Positions 1-12,029 of a stretch of DNA of 64,000 bases are shown here, in pieces. Each line of letters opens with the position of its first letter. The first letter of the stretch is position 1. A model generated the notes under the pieces. That model did no database searches. It was given only the letters and a program-made list of their open reading frames with translations, and was not told where the DNA came from. Source of the DNA: Phoma sp. XZ068. Lineage: Eukaryota; Ascomycota; Dothideomycetes; Pleosporales; Didymellaceae. Location of the stretch: assembly GCA_004835665.1 (NCBI GenBank), contig RBKR01000022.1, positions 372,001 through 436,000 of the forward strand, written 5' to 3'. The position numbers and the translations under genes are program-made.

Positions 1-3000
1 CTTCCATACTATTAGTACAGAGGACCTGTCCGAAGCACCGAACTTTCCAACATTGGTGCACCAGAAGCCATTCCGAAACAACAAATACAGCTGGTTGCTG
101 GCGATCAACACCAGAGGCCTGCTTTACTGCAGGTTGGAGACTACATTTACACAGGCTGGGCGTCGCATTGCATTCAGTACAACTACACTGGCGCCATTAT
201 TGGTTTCCACAAGTCCACAGGTGCTATTGTGGAGTCCTACGCTATGCAGTAGGTTTAAAGTTCAAACACAAACGTTAGGTGTACTTTGCTAACTGTGTCT
301 CACAGAGGAGGTCCCGAGCCAAGTACAGTCGCCGGGGGCGGTGTCTGGATGAGCGGTGGTGGTCTCGCATATGATGGTGCTAGTAACATGTTCTTCTCAA
401 CCGGCCACCCCGTAGCAGGGCCCAACGTACCTACGTCTCTTGTAGAGGCGGTAGTTCATATGAAACTTAATGGCAACGGTACCATATCACCGGTTGACTT
501 CTTCATGCCGTGGGAGACGAACCAACTCGATGGAGCAGACAAGGATCTAGGCACAACGCCATTCCAACTATTGCCATCAGCCTTCTCCTGCCCTAACGAC
601 CGCCGTGTAGGTGTGGTCACTGGCAAGTCAGGCAAGACCTATTTCTTGAACGCCGACAACCTTGGTGGCTACCAGCAGGGCGCGAACCGACTAGATATCG
701 CCATCTTCGTGTACCAGCACGAGAACTCTGTTTACTCCGCCGTCGGAGTGATGCCAATAGGCAAATACATCTACGTAAACGTCATCAACTACAAGACGCG
801 AGCATTCCAATGGAGCTGTAATGCCAATGGAGATGGAGCTGTTACTGAGATCACCACAGCTGCGGAGAAGAACTCTCAAGCTCTCGGTGTAGGGCATGGC
901 ACAACAACTTCTCTCGATGGTCGTGATGGCACTGGATTGTACTGGATGACGGATGTCGAGGGGCCTAAGCTTCGTATCTACGATTCGACACCGCCAAGCG
1001 ACGGCAGCTCACTGAAGCTGCTCAGATCTTTTAACTTCGGCAGTCCAGGCAAGTTTGCTCATCCTGTCTTTGGTGACGGAAAAGCCTTCATCGGCGGGAC
1101 GGGCGCAGTTTATGCCTTTGGCTCTCCTGTCAACCTCCCGCTCAAGTGCACCGGACCTATTAATTTTACACAAACCTCAGTGAACGGTACCTCGGATGCA
1201 CTCTCAGTTATTTGCACTGCCAATGTCGCAACCGCCGTTACTGGCTTTAAGATCTCAGGCAGTACGAATTTTGCAATTGTTAGAGAAAGCTTACCAAACC
1301 TACCCTTGAGTCTTGCAGTGAGCCAACAAGTCTCATTCCAGGCTCGCTTCGCACCAAAAGCTGTCGGACCACTCTCCAGCGATGTGATCATAACCACCTC
1401 CAACGTAGCAGCTGGCTCATCTTCAAGCACGCCAGTCACTCTGAGTGGTAATTCAAACTCTGCCGCTGCCCTTTTCAGTATTCAACCAATCACTGTATCG
1501 TTCAACTCTAGGTTGGCGCTGGCGAGGCTCAAAAGAGTGCCTTCTTCAACAACGACGGCGACACTGCTCTCATCGTAAATAACATTCAATTCTCTGTTGT
1601 CGGCGAAACAGGTCCATGGATCGAAGCAACCACTATTGATGACGGAAGGAAGCAAGTCGCACAGTTCGTTTTCTCTAACCTGCCAAGCACAATCCCTGCC
1701 AATTCTCGACAGACAGTAGGTATCTTCTACAACCCACTTTCAGCAGGAAATCACGCTGTGTTTGTCAAAGTGTCTACAAACGCCGGTACCAAGTTGCTTG
1801 ATGTCTTTGGAGCAACTGGGAGCACACCTAGTGCACTCTTCGAGTTCGAGAAACCCGACGGCTCAGGTTGGGTGCAGTACACTCCAGGACAGAATTTCTC
1901 GGTTGGAAACGTTCTCCCTGGCACAGCAGTGAAACTGCAGATCCGGATCACAAACAATGGCTCGAACACTGCCTCACCACTAGGTTTGACAGTCTCCAAA
2001 CCTCCATTTGGTGTTGCTGGGTCTGTGAAAGCAGCAAATAGCTACGACCTCGCAGAAGGTACACAGATTGCAGCAGGACAGTCTGCCAATGCTACGGTAT
2101 TCTGTGCGCCGCCCGAGCGCCAATTCAACACTCCTGATACCCAGGCTGTAGCCCCCTGGAGGATTAACACCAACAGCGATCAGGTGCTGTTGTGCTGAAC
2201 TTCGCCTGGAATTCTGCTTCTCCTCAGGTTGGGCCTTTGTTGAATAATGGTTCAGCTCGACACACCTACGTTGGATGCTACCAGGATCAAACTCCAGGAC
2301 GACAGCTTTCCACCATGGCATATGGCGACGATAACAATTCAGCCGGAAGATGCTTAACGATGTGTGCTGCAGGCGGATTTAACTTCACCGGACTGTCCTA
2401 CAGGCGCGAGTGCTGGTGTGGCAATGCCCTTCCGCTCAAGCGAGAGACTACTAATGACTGCAACTTCCGCTGCACGGGCGATGACAAGCACACCTGTGGT
2501 GGAGACGGTACTCTCCATAACTGGGCCATGCTAGACATATTTGCGGACTTGAACATGTGGGACGGTGTTTTGGAGAGTCCTGATCTCAAAATGACTGAAA
2601 GCTCTGGAGACTATCAGTACGGCGGCTGCTACGCAGAAAGTGGTGGCAAGACTTTCAACACGAAATCCACAACAAGTAATTACAACACTATCGATAGTTG
2701 TCGAAAGTTCTGCGGTGGCTCTCTGCTGTTCGGTCTTCAGTTTGGTTCTGAATGCTACTGCGGGTCTGGCATCGCCTCCACTTCCACCCTCGTGGACCGT
2801 GCGCAGTGCAGTATGACTTGCAGCGGCAACAACAGCCAGTATTGTGGTGCAGGATCACGGATGTAAGTCTATATAGGCTTGGTACTGCCTCGTGTTCAAG
2901 CTCTGTCTTCAAGCTTCTCGAGCTCATCGGCTACAGCAAGCCCGTCCAGCAGCATTTCATTATCCGGCAGTATCTCATCATCCATCAGCATCCCCACGTC

Positions 3001-4560
3001 TAGCAGCATCTCAACGTCTAGCAGCATCTCTTCGACCAGTGTAAACTAGTATCCAGGACTAGTTCCACTTCGATCATCAGCTTTAGTGTCGACTTGACTC
3101 TCAGCGGTAGTTCAACGTCCAGTGGTAGCTCGGCACCAATCACAGCATCTTCGACAAGCGTAGACACACCGGTATCTACTCCTCTAAAGTGCCCAATCAA
3201 CAACGGTGCAACTTATGTGTCCAACTCGCAAACATTCCTTGTTGAGTGTGGTAAAGATTACGCTGGCAATGACATGAAGGGCATCCCAGTTGCTGCTGGT
3301 GACCTGAACGCGTGCATCAACGCCTGCACAATTACTACTGGGTGCAAGAGTGTTGCGCTGTCTGGAGCGGCCTGCTACTTGAAGAGTGGAGTCGGCACAC
3401 CCAACAATAATGGAGTCTGGGGCGCTCGAGTCATCGCTATCACGAGCACGGCCATCTCCTCAAGCCCTTCCCCCTCTTTTGTTTCTTCATCTGGATTTTT
3501 GACTTCCACAATATCTTCAACAATATCTAACACTGTGAGTGTCAGCACCGATTTGAGCACGGTGTCAAGCAGCCAGTCAACGGTTAGCAGCCAAACCACA
3601 ATACGGCCCAGTTCTACAGTTCCATCTTTGATATCTAGCTCTGTCAGCAGGGATCTCAGCACCACCTCAACAAGCGCTACATCAAGCAGTAGCTCGATTG
3701 CCGCAAGTAGCTCTTCATCGGCTAGCTCTTTAATCTTTCCAAGCGCTTCAAGCGGTGGCTCCTCAATACTAAGCAGCACGGCAATATCGTCAAGTAGCGT
3801 CACCGTCACGAGTACTCCGACTTCTGTGAGCAGCTCCTCAGATGTACCGTCATCTTCAACCATTCTCACTATTTTCACGACCATCTCGCCTGCTTCAAGC
3901 CCAACAGTATCGACAACAGCCTCGTCTATCGCTACTGGGCCCATAGTTGCACCAACACTTGGCATCTACTACTCACTTGGCTGCTACGGTGAGCCATCTA
4001 ACGGCCGAGCCTTGCGTGAAGTCTACACGAACAATAGCATGACAGTAGAGATTTGCGCATCGAAAGCCCGGGATTTACAATATGATTACATGGGTGTGGA
4101 GTATGGAGTAGAGTGCTGAATGGGTGACTCGTTCGACACCAAACAGAGCGCGCTACTTTCATCAAGCAGATGCAACACTCTCTGACCTGGCAATCGAACA
4201 ACACTCTGTGGATCAGGCAATACCTTGCAGATGTACATGCTAAACAGCACCTTGGCTTCACCCAAGGTTCAGGTACCAAAGGATACATTGCTCGGAAGTC
4301 CGGCGAACGATGATCAACTCTGGACAGCTTCGACTGGTGATAACTTCCGAATTGAGTGCGATTGGGATCGCAACGGTGGAGCTTCCGGCAGGGTCACCGT
4401 CACGAGCTACGAAGCTTGTTTGGAGACATGCGCTAAGACCACTGGCTGTGGCAGCGTCGCACTGGCCGGTAGCGACTGTTACATCAAGACAGGGACCCTT
4501 GGCACACGTGTAAAGAAGGGAGACATACGGGGGGCGACATTGTTAAAGCCCTTTTTGTAG
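1..4560 (+). pseudogene. Decayed PQQ-propeller / WSC multidomain surface protein, 5' end outside window
   Basis: The gene reads rightwards from the window edge; an acceptor-like TTAG lies near base 15. Exons encode a PQQ-like beta-propeller (about 88-1100), Ig-like repeats of the choice-of-anchor kind (about 1140-2170), two WSC cysteine-rich modules (about 2250-2860), a Ser/Thr-rich stalk with PAN-like cysteine modules (about 2915-3960), a third WSC module (about 3960-4260) and a last PAN-like module. WSC modules bind polysaccharide in fungal wall proteins, so a secreted or wall location is inferred. Plausible introns are 249-305 and 2863-2913. Lesions: a frame change near 1512; another near 2178 (a 44-nt intron, 2178-2221, is an alternative); a TAG at 3047-3049 with a frame change; and in-frame TGA at 4117-4119 and 4183-4185, where WSC Trp and Cys codons are expected. 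Domain assignment is good; the pseudogene call rests on the several independent lesions. Confidence 0.75.
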
Positions 4561-4990
4561 GGGAGGGTGGTTGCCTCGAAGTAGTTTAGACTACTTTCTT
4601 AACAGATTAGGGTTTTTAAGCTTTAAGAAGACACTAATATATTATCGAATTATTATACAATACGACTAAGGGCGTAGGAATTCTTATTCTTGACTCAGTT
4701 GCAGTATCTGGTATGCCTCAGCTGTGCCCAAAGACGTCGCCTGCGTTCTACCATCAGCAATTGTGGTGTGAGAGAGCCGCGGAAGACCTTGGGCAAGCGT
4801 CATCCAAACGTCAGCCGCAAAGCCGCATGTGACCACCGCCCGAAAATTGAAATTTCTGTGCAATTCCATCGTTGACCAACCTGAGCTCCATCAGATTCAT
4901 CGAACACATTTACAAAGCGTTATTATTAGTTCTAGAGGCCGTCAATCACTTAAACGATTGACCAAGGACAGTCGAAAAGCACGCCTCGCA
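4561..4990. other. Intergenic, AT-rich
   Basis: The first 120 bases are AT-rich with short inverted runs (around 4580-4670). The rest is the probable leader of the hydrolase gene that starts at 4991. No further gene was seen. Confidence 0.5.
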
Positions 4991-5968
4991 ATGTCTCATC
5001 TACCAACATTAGTCTTCGTACCTGGCGCCTGGCATAGACCAACATGCTACAACAAGATCATGAAGGCCTTGCAGGAGCAATCTCAAATCAAATGCACATC
5101 GGTTTCGCTTCCTTCCACACACGGCGATCCCGAAGCGACGTTTAAGGATGATCTAGATGCTGCCCGCGCAGCTATCGCCAACGAAATATCAGAAGGTCGC
5201 GATGTTGTTCTCATCGCCCATTCATATGGTGGGATGGTCGCCAACAGTGCTATTAAAGGCTTCACTGGGCCGCGTGACGACATCACGGATGGCTCCCATC
5301 CCGCAAAGGGTCGCATAGTAGGACTTGTACTAATCGCATCCGGCTTCACTTTCACTGGGCTCTCGTTCATGGATCCCTTCTTTGGCATTCCACCGCCGGC
5401 ATGGCGCATCAACAAGCAGACTGGATTCGCCGATCTTGTCGCTCCTCCTCGAGAATTCTTCTATCACGATCTTCCGGCAGAAGAGGCAGACGAGTGGGTG
5501 TCACAACTCACGCCGCAGAGTTTGAAAGCGCTATTCGAAGGAGGCGAGCATGCGTACGCAGGTTGGCAAGATGTACCTGCATGGTACATTGGCACTATCG
5601 AAGATCAGGGTCTGCCGGTCGTCGTGCAGCGGATGAATGTGGGTATTGCTAGAGAGATGGGCGCATCCGTCGTGCACAGGGAGTTGCAGACTAGTCATTC
5701 TCCGTTCTTGAGCCAACCTGACGAGGTCGTAAGGCTCTTGAGAGCAGCTATCGCAGCATTTACGGGCAAGGCCGTGGATGACACCCACGCGGTGGAATCA
5801 AGGAAAGAAATACAAACGCCAGCATTCGCCATTGGACGGCCCCACTCCTGGTTCAAGTATGGACTCCCGTTAGCGTTTGGCCACGTGCTTGGGCGAGGTG
5901 TGCTTATTTTCTATGGGGCGAGGAGGTTCTGGCGGTCTTGTATCGGGACGAAAGCAAAGTCGAGTTGA
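4991..5968 (+). CDS. Alpha/beta hydrolase, salicylate-esterase-like
   Basis: The single exon encodes 325 aa. The frame is open upstream to 4829, but the ATG at 4991 is chosen because the fold begins at once with the first strand (TLVFVPGAWH). The nucleophile elbow is AHSYGG with Ser78. A likely acid is Asp205 (GTIEDQG) and the likely catalytic His is His236 in TSHSPFL. This is the arrangement of AB_hydrolase-1 proteins of the plant salicylate-binding/EstC type, which hydrolyse small esters. The C-terminal 40 residues are unusual: a hydrophobic stretch (about 289-309) followed by basic residues could anchor the protein to a membrane. The substrate is unknown. No lesion is seen, unlike both neighbouring genes. 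Confidence 0.8.
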   Translation: MSHLPTLVFVPGAWHRPTCYNKIMKALQEQSQIKCTSVSLPSTHGDPEATFKDDLDAARAAIANEISEGRDVVLIAHSYGGMVANSAIKGFTGPRDDITDGSHPAKGRIVGLVLIASGFTFTGLSFMDPFFGIPPPAWRINKQTGFADLVAPPREFFYHDLPAEEADEWVSQLTPQSLKALFEGGEHAYAGWQDVPAWYIGTIEDQGLPVVVQRMNVGIAREMGASVVHRELQTSHSPFLSQPDEVVRLLRAAIAAFTGKAVDDTHAVESRKEIQTPAFAIGRPHSWFKYGLPLAFGHVLGRGVLIFYGARRFWRSCIGTKAKSS

Positions 5969-6213
5969 CAGCCTAGACTTTAACTTGTAATAACATGGGC
6001 AAGGATAAGCTAGACGTAAATCTCCTTCGGTTGCCGTATGAGACATGTAGTGCAAATCGGGTTAGTGTCGGCGATGGAAACATGAACGAACCAAGCCCGG
6101 GGTTCCTCATCTCACCACACATCTCTCGATGTTCCTTCTCTAGAGTATATGCGTTTTTAACTCTACCTAGGTAGCGCCTCAGACCGGACTATCAGCCGAG
6201 AATTTGCAAGAAT

Positions 6214-7898
6214 AACCCTATTTCGTCTGCCATCACGAATGGACTACCCCAGGAAGTTGTTGATAACATCTGTAGCCATCTCGATCGCGACAACCTCAAA
6301 TCAGTACTGCTGCTATCGCGATAGTTCCAGTATGCTGCTGAGCAGTACTCCGAAGTATTCGAAAGTTTTTGCTTGACTGCTGAATTGATCGACCAACTTG
6401 TCGAGACATACACCGGCAGGCGCTTTCGGTATCTTCGACAATTGGAGTTCCGAACAAACTTACCTACACCGGACGGAATTGAAGGAGCCAACTGCTTTCG
6501 GGAATCACGAGAAGAACTCGAGAGCATCGATGAAAATTACACTCAACAGATCAACCTACTTTTTACGGCAATCGATACCGTTGAGACGCAAGAGTGTAAC
6601 AAGAAGGTCAGTGGTAACATTCACCTTAAGCTCTTCACACCGACCGTAGAACTAAACCCGACCACGTGGCCTCTTCAGCGACTGTTCGTCAGCTGGCGTG
6701 TACATCTCCTGGTGCCCGAGACGCTCCCAGAACTAAATTCTATACGTGAATTGACTATAGAAATCCCGCACCAGACCTGTTATAGCAATGGGCCAGAACC
6801 TTCGTTACGAAAACTCGATCTGCGAGTGTTTCTGGATCTCTCTGATAGGTTGCCCAATCTATCGACTCTATATTGCAGAGTTAGGGCGGATGAGTTAGAC
6901 AGCAACATATTCTCGTCCGAAGCACTTCGTTATATTACGCAAGACTGGATTGGTCTACGCAAAGACTCTTGCAGTACATTCGTGAAATCACTCGAAAAGA
7001 TTTCGTTGCGCAATCTGCGTCATGCCCGCCTCGACTTTCTCTATCCTCAATCCCACGTCCAATGCATAGACCAATGTCTGCCAATGCCGGAACTTATGGA
7101 TCCGGCACTCTGTGACCCTTTCAGTACCAGTCTTCGTACATTCTCACAACAATTGCGCACAATTTATCTTCGCGTCATTGCCGATGCGACTTTGTTCTGG
7201 CCTGGCGATGGCAGTAATCCTCATTGGCCAAACCTCGAGCACCTCCACGTCGAATTCCATATGTCTACCCCTTCAGGATCTTGCTACTTCAGCGAACCGA
7301 CCGGGCTGAGCCTTGGAGGCGCGGAAGTGAGCTACAGGGTAGCAGACGCCGAGATGTACCCGCCCCTCGCTGATACAGAGAAAGACGACTTGATGTGGGA
7401 AGAGACGTGCGAGACTAACCTAGAAGACGCCCAGACCAACAATTTCAATATCGTGTTGTTCCCAACAATACAGCGCTGCTTCCGTTTCTTACAGGATTCA
7501 CAAAAGCTGCCGTACACATGCCTCGCTTAAGGACCTTTGCATTATGGTCACCGCTTAGCTTTCGTATTAATCCTAACGATGAGGAGTATGAAGATTTTGA
7601 CTTCGAGAGTGTCTCAAACATACCCAAGCACGTTCTGTACGCGGCAAAGCTTGCCTGGGGTATTGCTTATACGGGGCCGTACAAAAGGGCGTTCAGGAAC
7701 GACACTGATAGGAATGTCAATGGTCAGAGGCAGATGTCGTGGAGGACTAGCTCATGGCGACCACAAGCAGGCCTGCATGGGCTGTTTCAGAAAATTGGTG
7801 AAAAACATGTGAAGGATCGGTGTGACTGGTTCGATGATAAAGTGCTTCGTGACAGCTTGGACTTCGAGCGTTTCCGATACAGATACTTTGATATATAA
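6214..7898 (+). pseudogene. F-box protein pseudogene
   Basis: An F-box-like segment (LPQEVVDNICSHL, about 6240-6320) is followed by a long region of unknown fold, as in the many fungal F-box proteins that present substrates to SCF ubiquitin ligases. Three lesions are visible. No in-frame ATG precedes the F-box (the frame opens after a stop near 6172). A TAG at 6322-6324 interrupts the F-box in frame. A one-base frame change near 7460 moves the C-terminal third (about 7470-7898) to another frame, where the protein continues naturally (MPRLRTFALWSPLSF and on to RYRYFDI). No intron with credible splice sites explains these breaks. The decay looks moderate, since most of the frame is still open. 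Confidence 0.65.
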
Positions 7899-8568
7899 GT
7901 GACGTTTAATTTGTGGCGCAAATCGTAGGGTACAGGTGGGAAAGCTGTCGACTCTCATCAGATTAAAAGTATCTCCAGTATGAGCTACATTAGTTAAGGA
8001 CATTGACTAGGCTATGAGTTTTCCAGTCATGTTACCAACACGTAACTGCCACTTGAGCTTTGCGTTGAGAAACCAATGGAACGGCTCTTTTTGCTTGTTA
8101 CGGACACTCTTTCGGGCGGCTCCGATGGATATCCTAGGCGTAAGGCTAGAACGCTCTAGTGCTGTATTTCGGACTCCTACTGTAACTGTAATCTTCTCAC
8201 TAATAACCTTCAAACCCATTTTACAATGGATAGGTAGTTGCACTCCACGGAAAAAAGCTTACATCGCCTAGTTAAGAGCATCCTTTGAGCATTACGTCGG
8301 ATATTATCCCCATTGATACATATTGGACCTCACCTGAGTCGATAAACACACAATTGAATTGTAACAGACTCGGTGAATCCATTTCAAGGCCCACGCCAAG
8401 CCCGGATCTAATACCATGAAGTCCAATGCACCACAATCCAATGCCAAGTTAAGATTGGACTTTTGATTCATATCTTGCATGGTTTGGCTATATGTAGATA
8501 CGTTATATCCCCATGGGTAGACATTCTTCTACTAATTTCGTTCTTTCGGTCTTTCCTTCGCTAGCTTA
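7899..8568. other. Intergenic, no gene seen
   Basis: Mixed-composition sequence between two pseudogenes. Short ORFs occur on both strands (8007-8271) but have no domain, splice support or start context. Confidence 0.4.
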
Positions 8569-9346
8569 TTGCACCCCCGCACGATACTTCGTTTTCCCAA
8601 TCAATCTATTATTACAATCCTCTGCACGACAGCATGGCACGTGCAGTTCGCTATATGGACGCCTGATTTGGCAGCACTGACAATCCTGTTTGGATTCCAC
8701 GTTGTTCATACTCAAGGAAATCTAGAATACCTTCAAGGAGAGGCTTCAACCACCCAAAGGCTTAAGAAAGACCCCAAAGCGCTGCAGGCAGCGTTCCAAA
8801 ACCCTACATCTCGTCTCTGCGAATAAGACCCAATGTCTGAACTAATTTTCAAGAATATTGTCAGCTATGCTTCGACTGATTTCACGTTCACTACCGAGCG
8901 TGGTGAAGGCCCACAGGACGACAAAGCATGCACCCATGCCTTTCAAAGGACCATAGAATTATGTGTTATCGGTCAGAATGCTAGTGGTGGTACGATCAGC
9001 TCAAATGGAAATGAGCCAACATACACTATCTCAACCCATTCTGTTGGAAATCTGGAGGCGCATGCAAGAAAGCCAAAAGCGCCAGGAAAAACCTCCAACA
9101 AAAGCTCCAACAAAGGCACCTGTGAAACCACCAACTAAACCAACTTCGAAGACATCTGCAAAGCCGATCGTTACCCCAACCCAGAAAGTATCCTCTAAAG
9201 TTCAGTCCTCGGCCGCTAAGACATCTAGTATTGCAAAGCCAACACCTTCTAAAACATGTAAGAAGCTTTACAGCGAGCTGTTAGCATCGAGTAAACAAGC
9301 TGCCCTTGCAGGCTCTCATTGCCAACGAGTATTAGAGGTGCTATAG
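8569..9346 (+). pseudogene. Relic of a secreted-type protein with Lys/Pro/Thr-rich tail
   Basis: One frame runs from 8569 to about 9110, with a single TAA at 8824-8826 inside it. The sequence resumes in the same frame after the stop and contains a cysteine-bearing module ending in GGTISSNGN...YTIS, a pattern common in fungal secreted proteins of unknown function. Near 9090-9110 the frame changes, and the continuation is a low-complexity tail built on KAPTKAPVKPPTK-like repeats, then a Cys-containing C-terminus (9240-9346). I do not recognise the family with confidence. The in-frame stop plus frame change argue for a broken gene. A short intron around 8826 is conceivable, but no clean GT-AG pair was seen. 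Confidence 0.4.
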
Positions 9347-10187
9347 GCAAGTAGTTGTTGTGAACAGTCCGAGAAAAACACGGATAGAAGATGCATTTTA
9401 GGGCTGCGTCTTCTGTATACGCTAAGGGTTGAACGCAGGTAAGGCTTATATTAATTGTACCTGACAGCGGTATATTGGAACATGGGCACATGCTTAGTTG
9501 ACACTATCAAATGAATTTAGGAGGACATCTTTTTCTCAAGAAATCCAACCGACGAGGTCATCGGTAAACATTGGGAAATCGCCAGCTGTCAGGAACTCTC
9601 ATGGAGATTCAGTATCCATGCGGCTGAGTAATAAAATGAACAACAAGGCTGTTGAGATGACACGTGCAGTGTCATGCAGTGGGTATGTGCTTTCATAATC
9701 CTGCAAAAAGCAAGCTAGAGCATCCTCCTTTGCTCTTAAACGTTACTAAAAGCCGCTAAGATGTCTATCAAAGCTCACTGCAGCCAAGTAGTGTGTTGAT
9801 AGTTTACGGATGATGTTCCAAGATTTGAGGTTTGCGTTGGTACGCGACGATTCACTACTCGAAAGACATGAACACACGAACTTCATAATCGAATAATTAA
9901 ACACTATGCGACATAATGCCGTTTTTTATTCGGTTAGAGTGTCTAAAGTCTACTTTGTGAATATGTACTGCCTGTCTATTCTCGAAGCGCACTCAATGTC
10001 GTCATTGCCACATTGTGTGCGTGGCGTGACATGTGGGTCAATGCGAGCCTCTGTCCAACTTGCATGGCGATTGAGAGTCTCTAGACATTTATCTGCCGTG
10101 AAGGTGTCCATCCGCCATTCACAATCTGCGACTTCGGATTGCGCGACCGTCTCCTTTGCTCTGTCCTGTATTTTAGCATTGCAGCGC
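9347..10187. other. Intergenic, no gene seen
   Basis: This holds the downstream region of the relic and the 3' side of the RTA1 gene. No recognisable coding frame, repeat or RNA was seen. Confidence 0.4.
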
Positions 10188-11324
10188 TTAAACATGGGTC
10201 CCAACTCTTGTTCCAGGCTTACCATGGCTAGAATTGCTGTCATTATTGTTATGGCCCAAGTACTCATCGCGAGTCTGCTGCAGTTCAACAGTGCCATGAG
10301 TAGACCGACGCTTTTGGTAGAGATCGGTAACCTGGCTTGGATGAACCCAGTTGAATAACACCATGACGAAGAACATTAGGGCAGCGTCGAATATATATAA
10401 GTACACCTCGTGGCTGAGAAGGTATCCGGCGTTGCCCTGAATGTATTCCACAACTCGAAAAATGCTTCTGACAAGGATCAACGCGCTCGCAGTATACAAG
10501 ACGTAAAGGTGGCGTTTCCAGGGTAGCTCATGGACAGATTCGCGTAAGAGAATGGCGGTGACCGTGCCATGGGACGAATTTGTACCATTATGACGGGCTT
10601 TTCGGAAAAGCGCAGCGGGTGAGTATCGCTTCTTGACGGGAATATCCTTTGCGAGTCGACGATGAAAGTCTCCAGCCACACAAACAAACAGGATGAAGAA
10701 GATAAGTTGGACAAAGAGACCACCAATGATGATCTTCTCGCCAAGTTCCATGGATTTGAGGGTTCCCATAGCCATGATACCTCCACCTAAAGCATGGTTT
10801 AGCTCGAAACCTTTGTACAATCCTCTGACCCGACTTACCAGAGCCCTGCATCATAAAGCTGAGCACGTCACCTGCGACGAAAGTCTTTGTAAGCCATTTT
10901 TGCCGGACTAGTGAGTAACGCTCGCCGTCCACCATGAGGATAACCCTTCCGAGGATGATGTAGATCGAAGCTGCGAACAGCGCGGGAGCGACAAGGATCA
11001 GAAGAGATTGCATAATGAATGGTCCGAGAGCCCAAACATCGTTCTTCGAGAGTACTCGTCCGACAAATCCAATAGTTTCAACTATTCAAACAAAATCAGC
11101 ACACGCCAGTCATCGGGCCAGAGCTTGTAATGCTTACACAATCCGCCAACAACTAGCGGTATAAAATACCATGTTCGCTTTTTGATGAGCTGGAAGATGT
11201 GGAGGATACTTGTAAGGGCGAAAAGCACGACGAAGATGATGGCAGCGATTTGAGATGGATAATATCGATACAATACATATGCATTAGGGTCATCGAGTGC
11301 TGGGCGGGGGGTGTCTTCGGCCAT
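10188..11324 (-). CDS. RTA1-like seven-helix membrane protein
   Basis: Three exons (11324-11138, 11081-10839, 10786-10188) join in frame to a 342-aa protein. Both introns have good donors (GTAAGC, GTAAGT) and acceptors. The start is the ATG of MAEDTPRP, just ahead of the first helix (about residues 24-42). Seven hydrophobic segments follow. The family signatures GGLFETIGFVGR (across exon junction 1) and MMQGSGGG (across junction 2) identify the RTA1/lipid-translocating exporter family, whose yeast members (Rta1, Rsb1) confer resistance to 7-aminocholesterol or act on sphingoid long-chain bases at the plasma membrane. The C-terminal tail is hydrophilic (Asn, Ser, His-rich). The model has no lesion. 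The next gene upstream is a Zn2Cys6 regulator on the same strand, but no link is shown. Confidence 0.88.
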
Positions 11325-12029
11325 GTCGATTGTTGCGCAGTGAACCAGTCTCGAGGCCTTCAATGCTGTACGCGCAGTTGGGCGAGCCGTTGCCAGCAGG
11401 GTAGGACGATATCGCAGTTAAATAACAATGATGATTTCGTTTCGGCATCGACAATCTGGGGCACCGTATAACGTATATCTAGACACTGTTTCTCATTGGC
11501 TTGGTGGGCGACACTAGACCTGACCAAGGAAAGCGCAAGCGCATCGTAAAGCGTATATGCGGCCTGCCCGTGTCAGCGTCTCCACCGGACGGGAATGTCG
11601 CAAAACGTTTTGCATATGAGGTTGGCGCTTCCATCTGGTGTCCTTAGCAGTGTTGCACTCCCCAATAGATGAGGCATCTGAGCCTCAGCGCTAGCGAAAG
11701 CGCACTCTCTTTCGCAACTACCGCCTCTTTAGGATGGTCATCTAATACCCTCACTTCAGACCCAATCTTACCAAGTTTTGCAAATGCAATGTTGAAAATG
11801 CTGCTCGATGTGAAAGTCTGCAGCTTAGAGCTATAATGGAGGACGAGCCGTCATTGACTAAGACCACCGTGGACTATGCACATTCTCTGATTCTTCAAAC
11901 TGCTAGGAACGCAGGTTTCTTTTCCTTGACCAAGTGATGCGGACGTCCTGTTGGTAGCAGGATAGATGACGATTAGGGTGATACGAGCTGACCGTGTTGG
12001 GTTGCAATGGAGACTCAAGTAGGATATAC
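11325..12029. other. Intergenic, RTA1 upstream region
   Basis: It separates the RTA1 start from the 3' end of the Zn2Cys6 gene and presumably carries the RTA1 promoter. No gene, repeat or clear motif was recognised. Confidence 0.4.

Noticed and set aside
2863..2913. Stop codon after the second WSC module taken as a lesion
   Set aside because: A GTAAGT donor and CTTCAAG acceptor define a 51-nt intron that joins the frames in phase, so this break is probably a normal intron.
9906..10358. 150-aa plus-strand ORF
   Set aside because: It overlaps the last exon of the RTA1-like gene in antisense and shows no domain.
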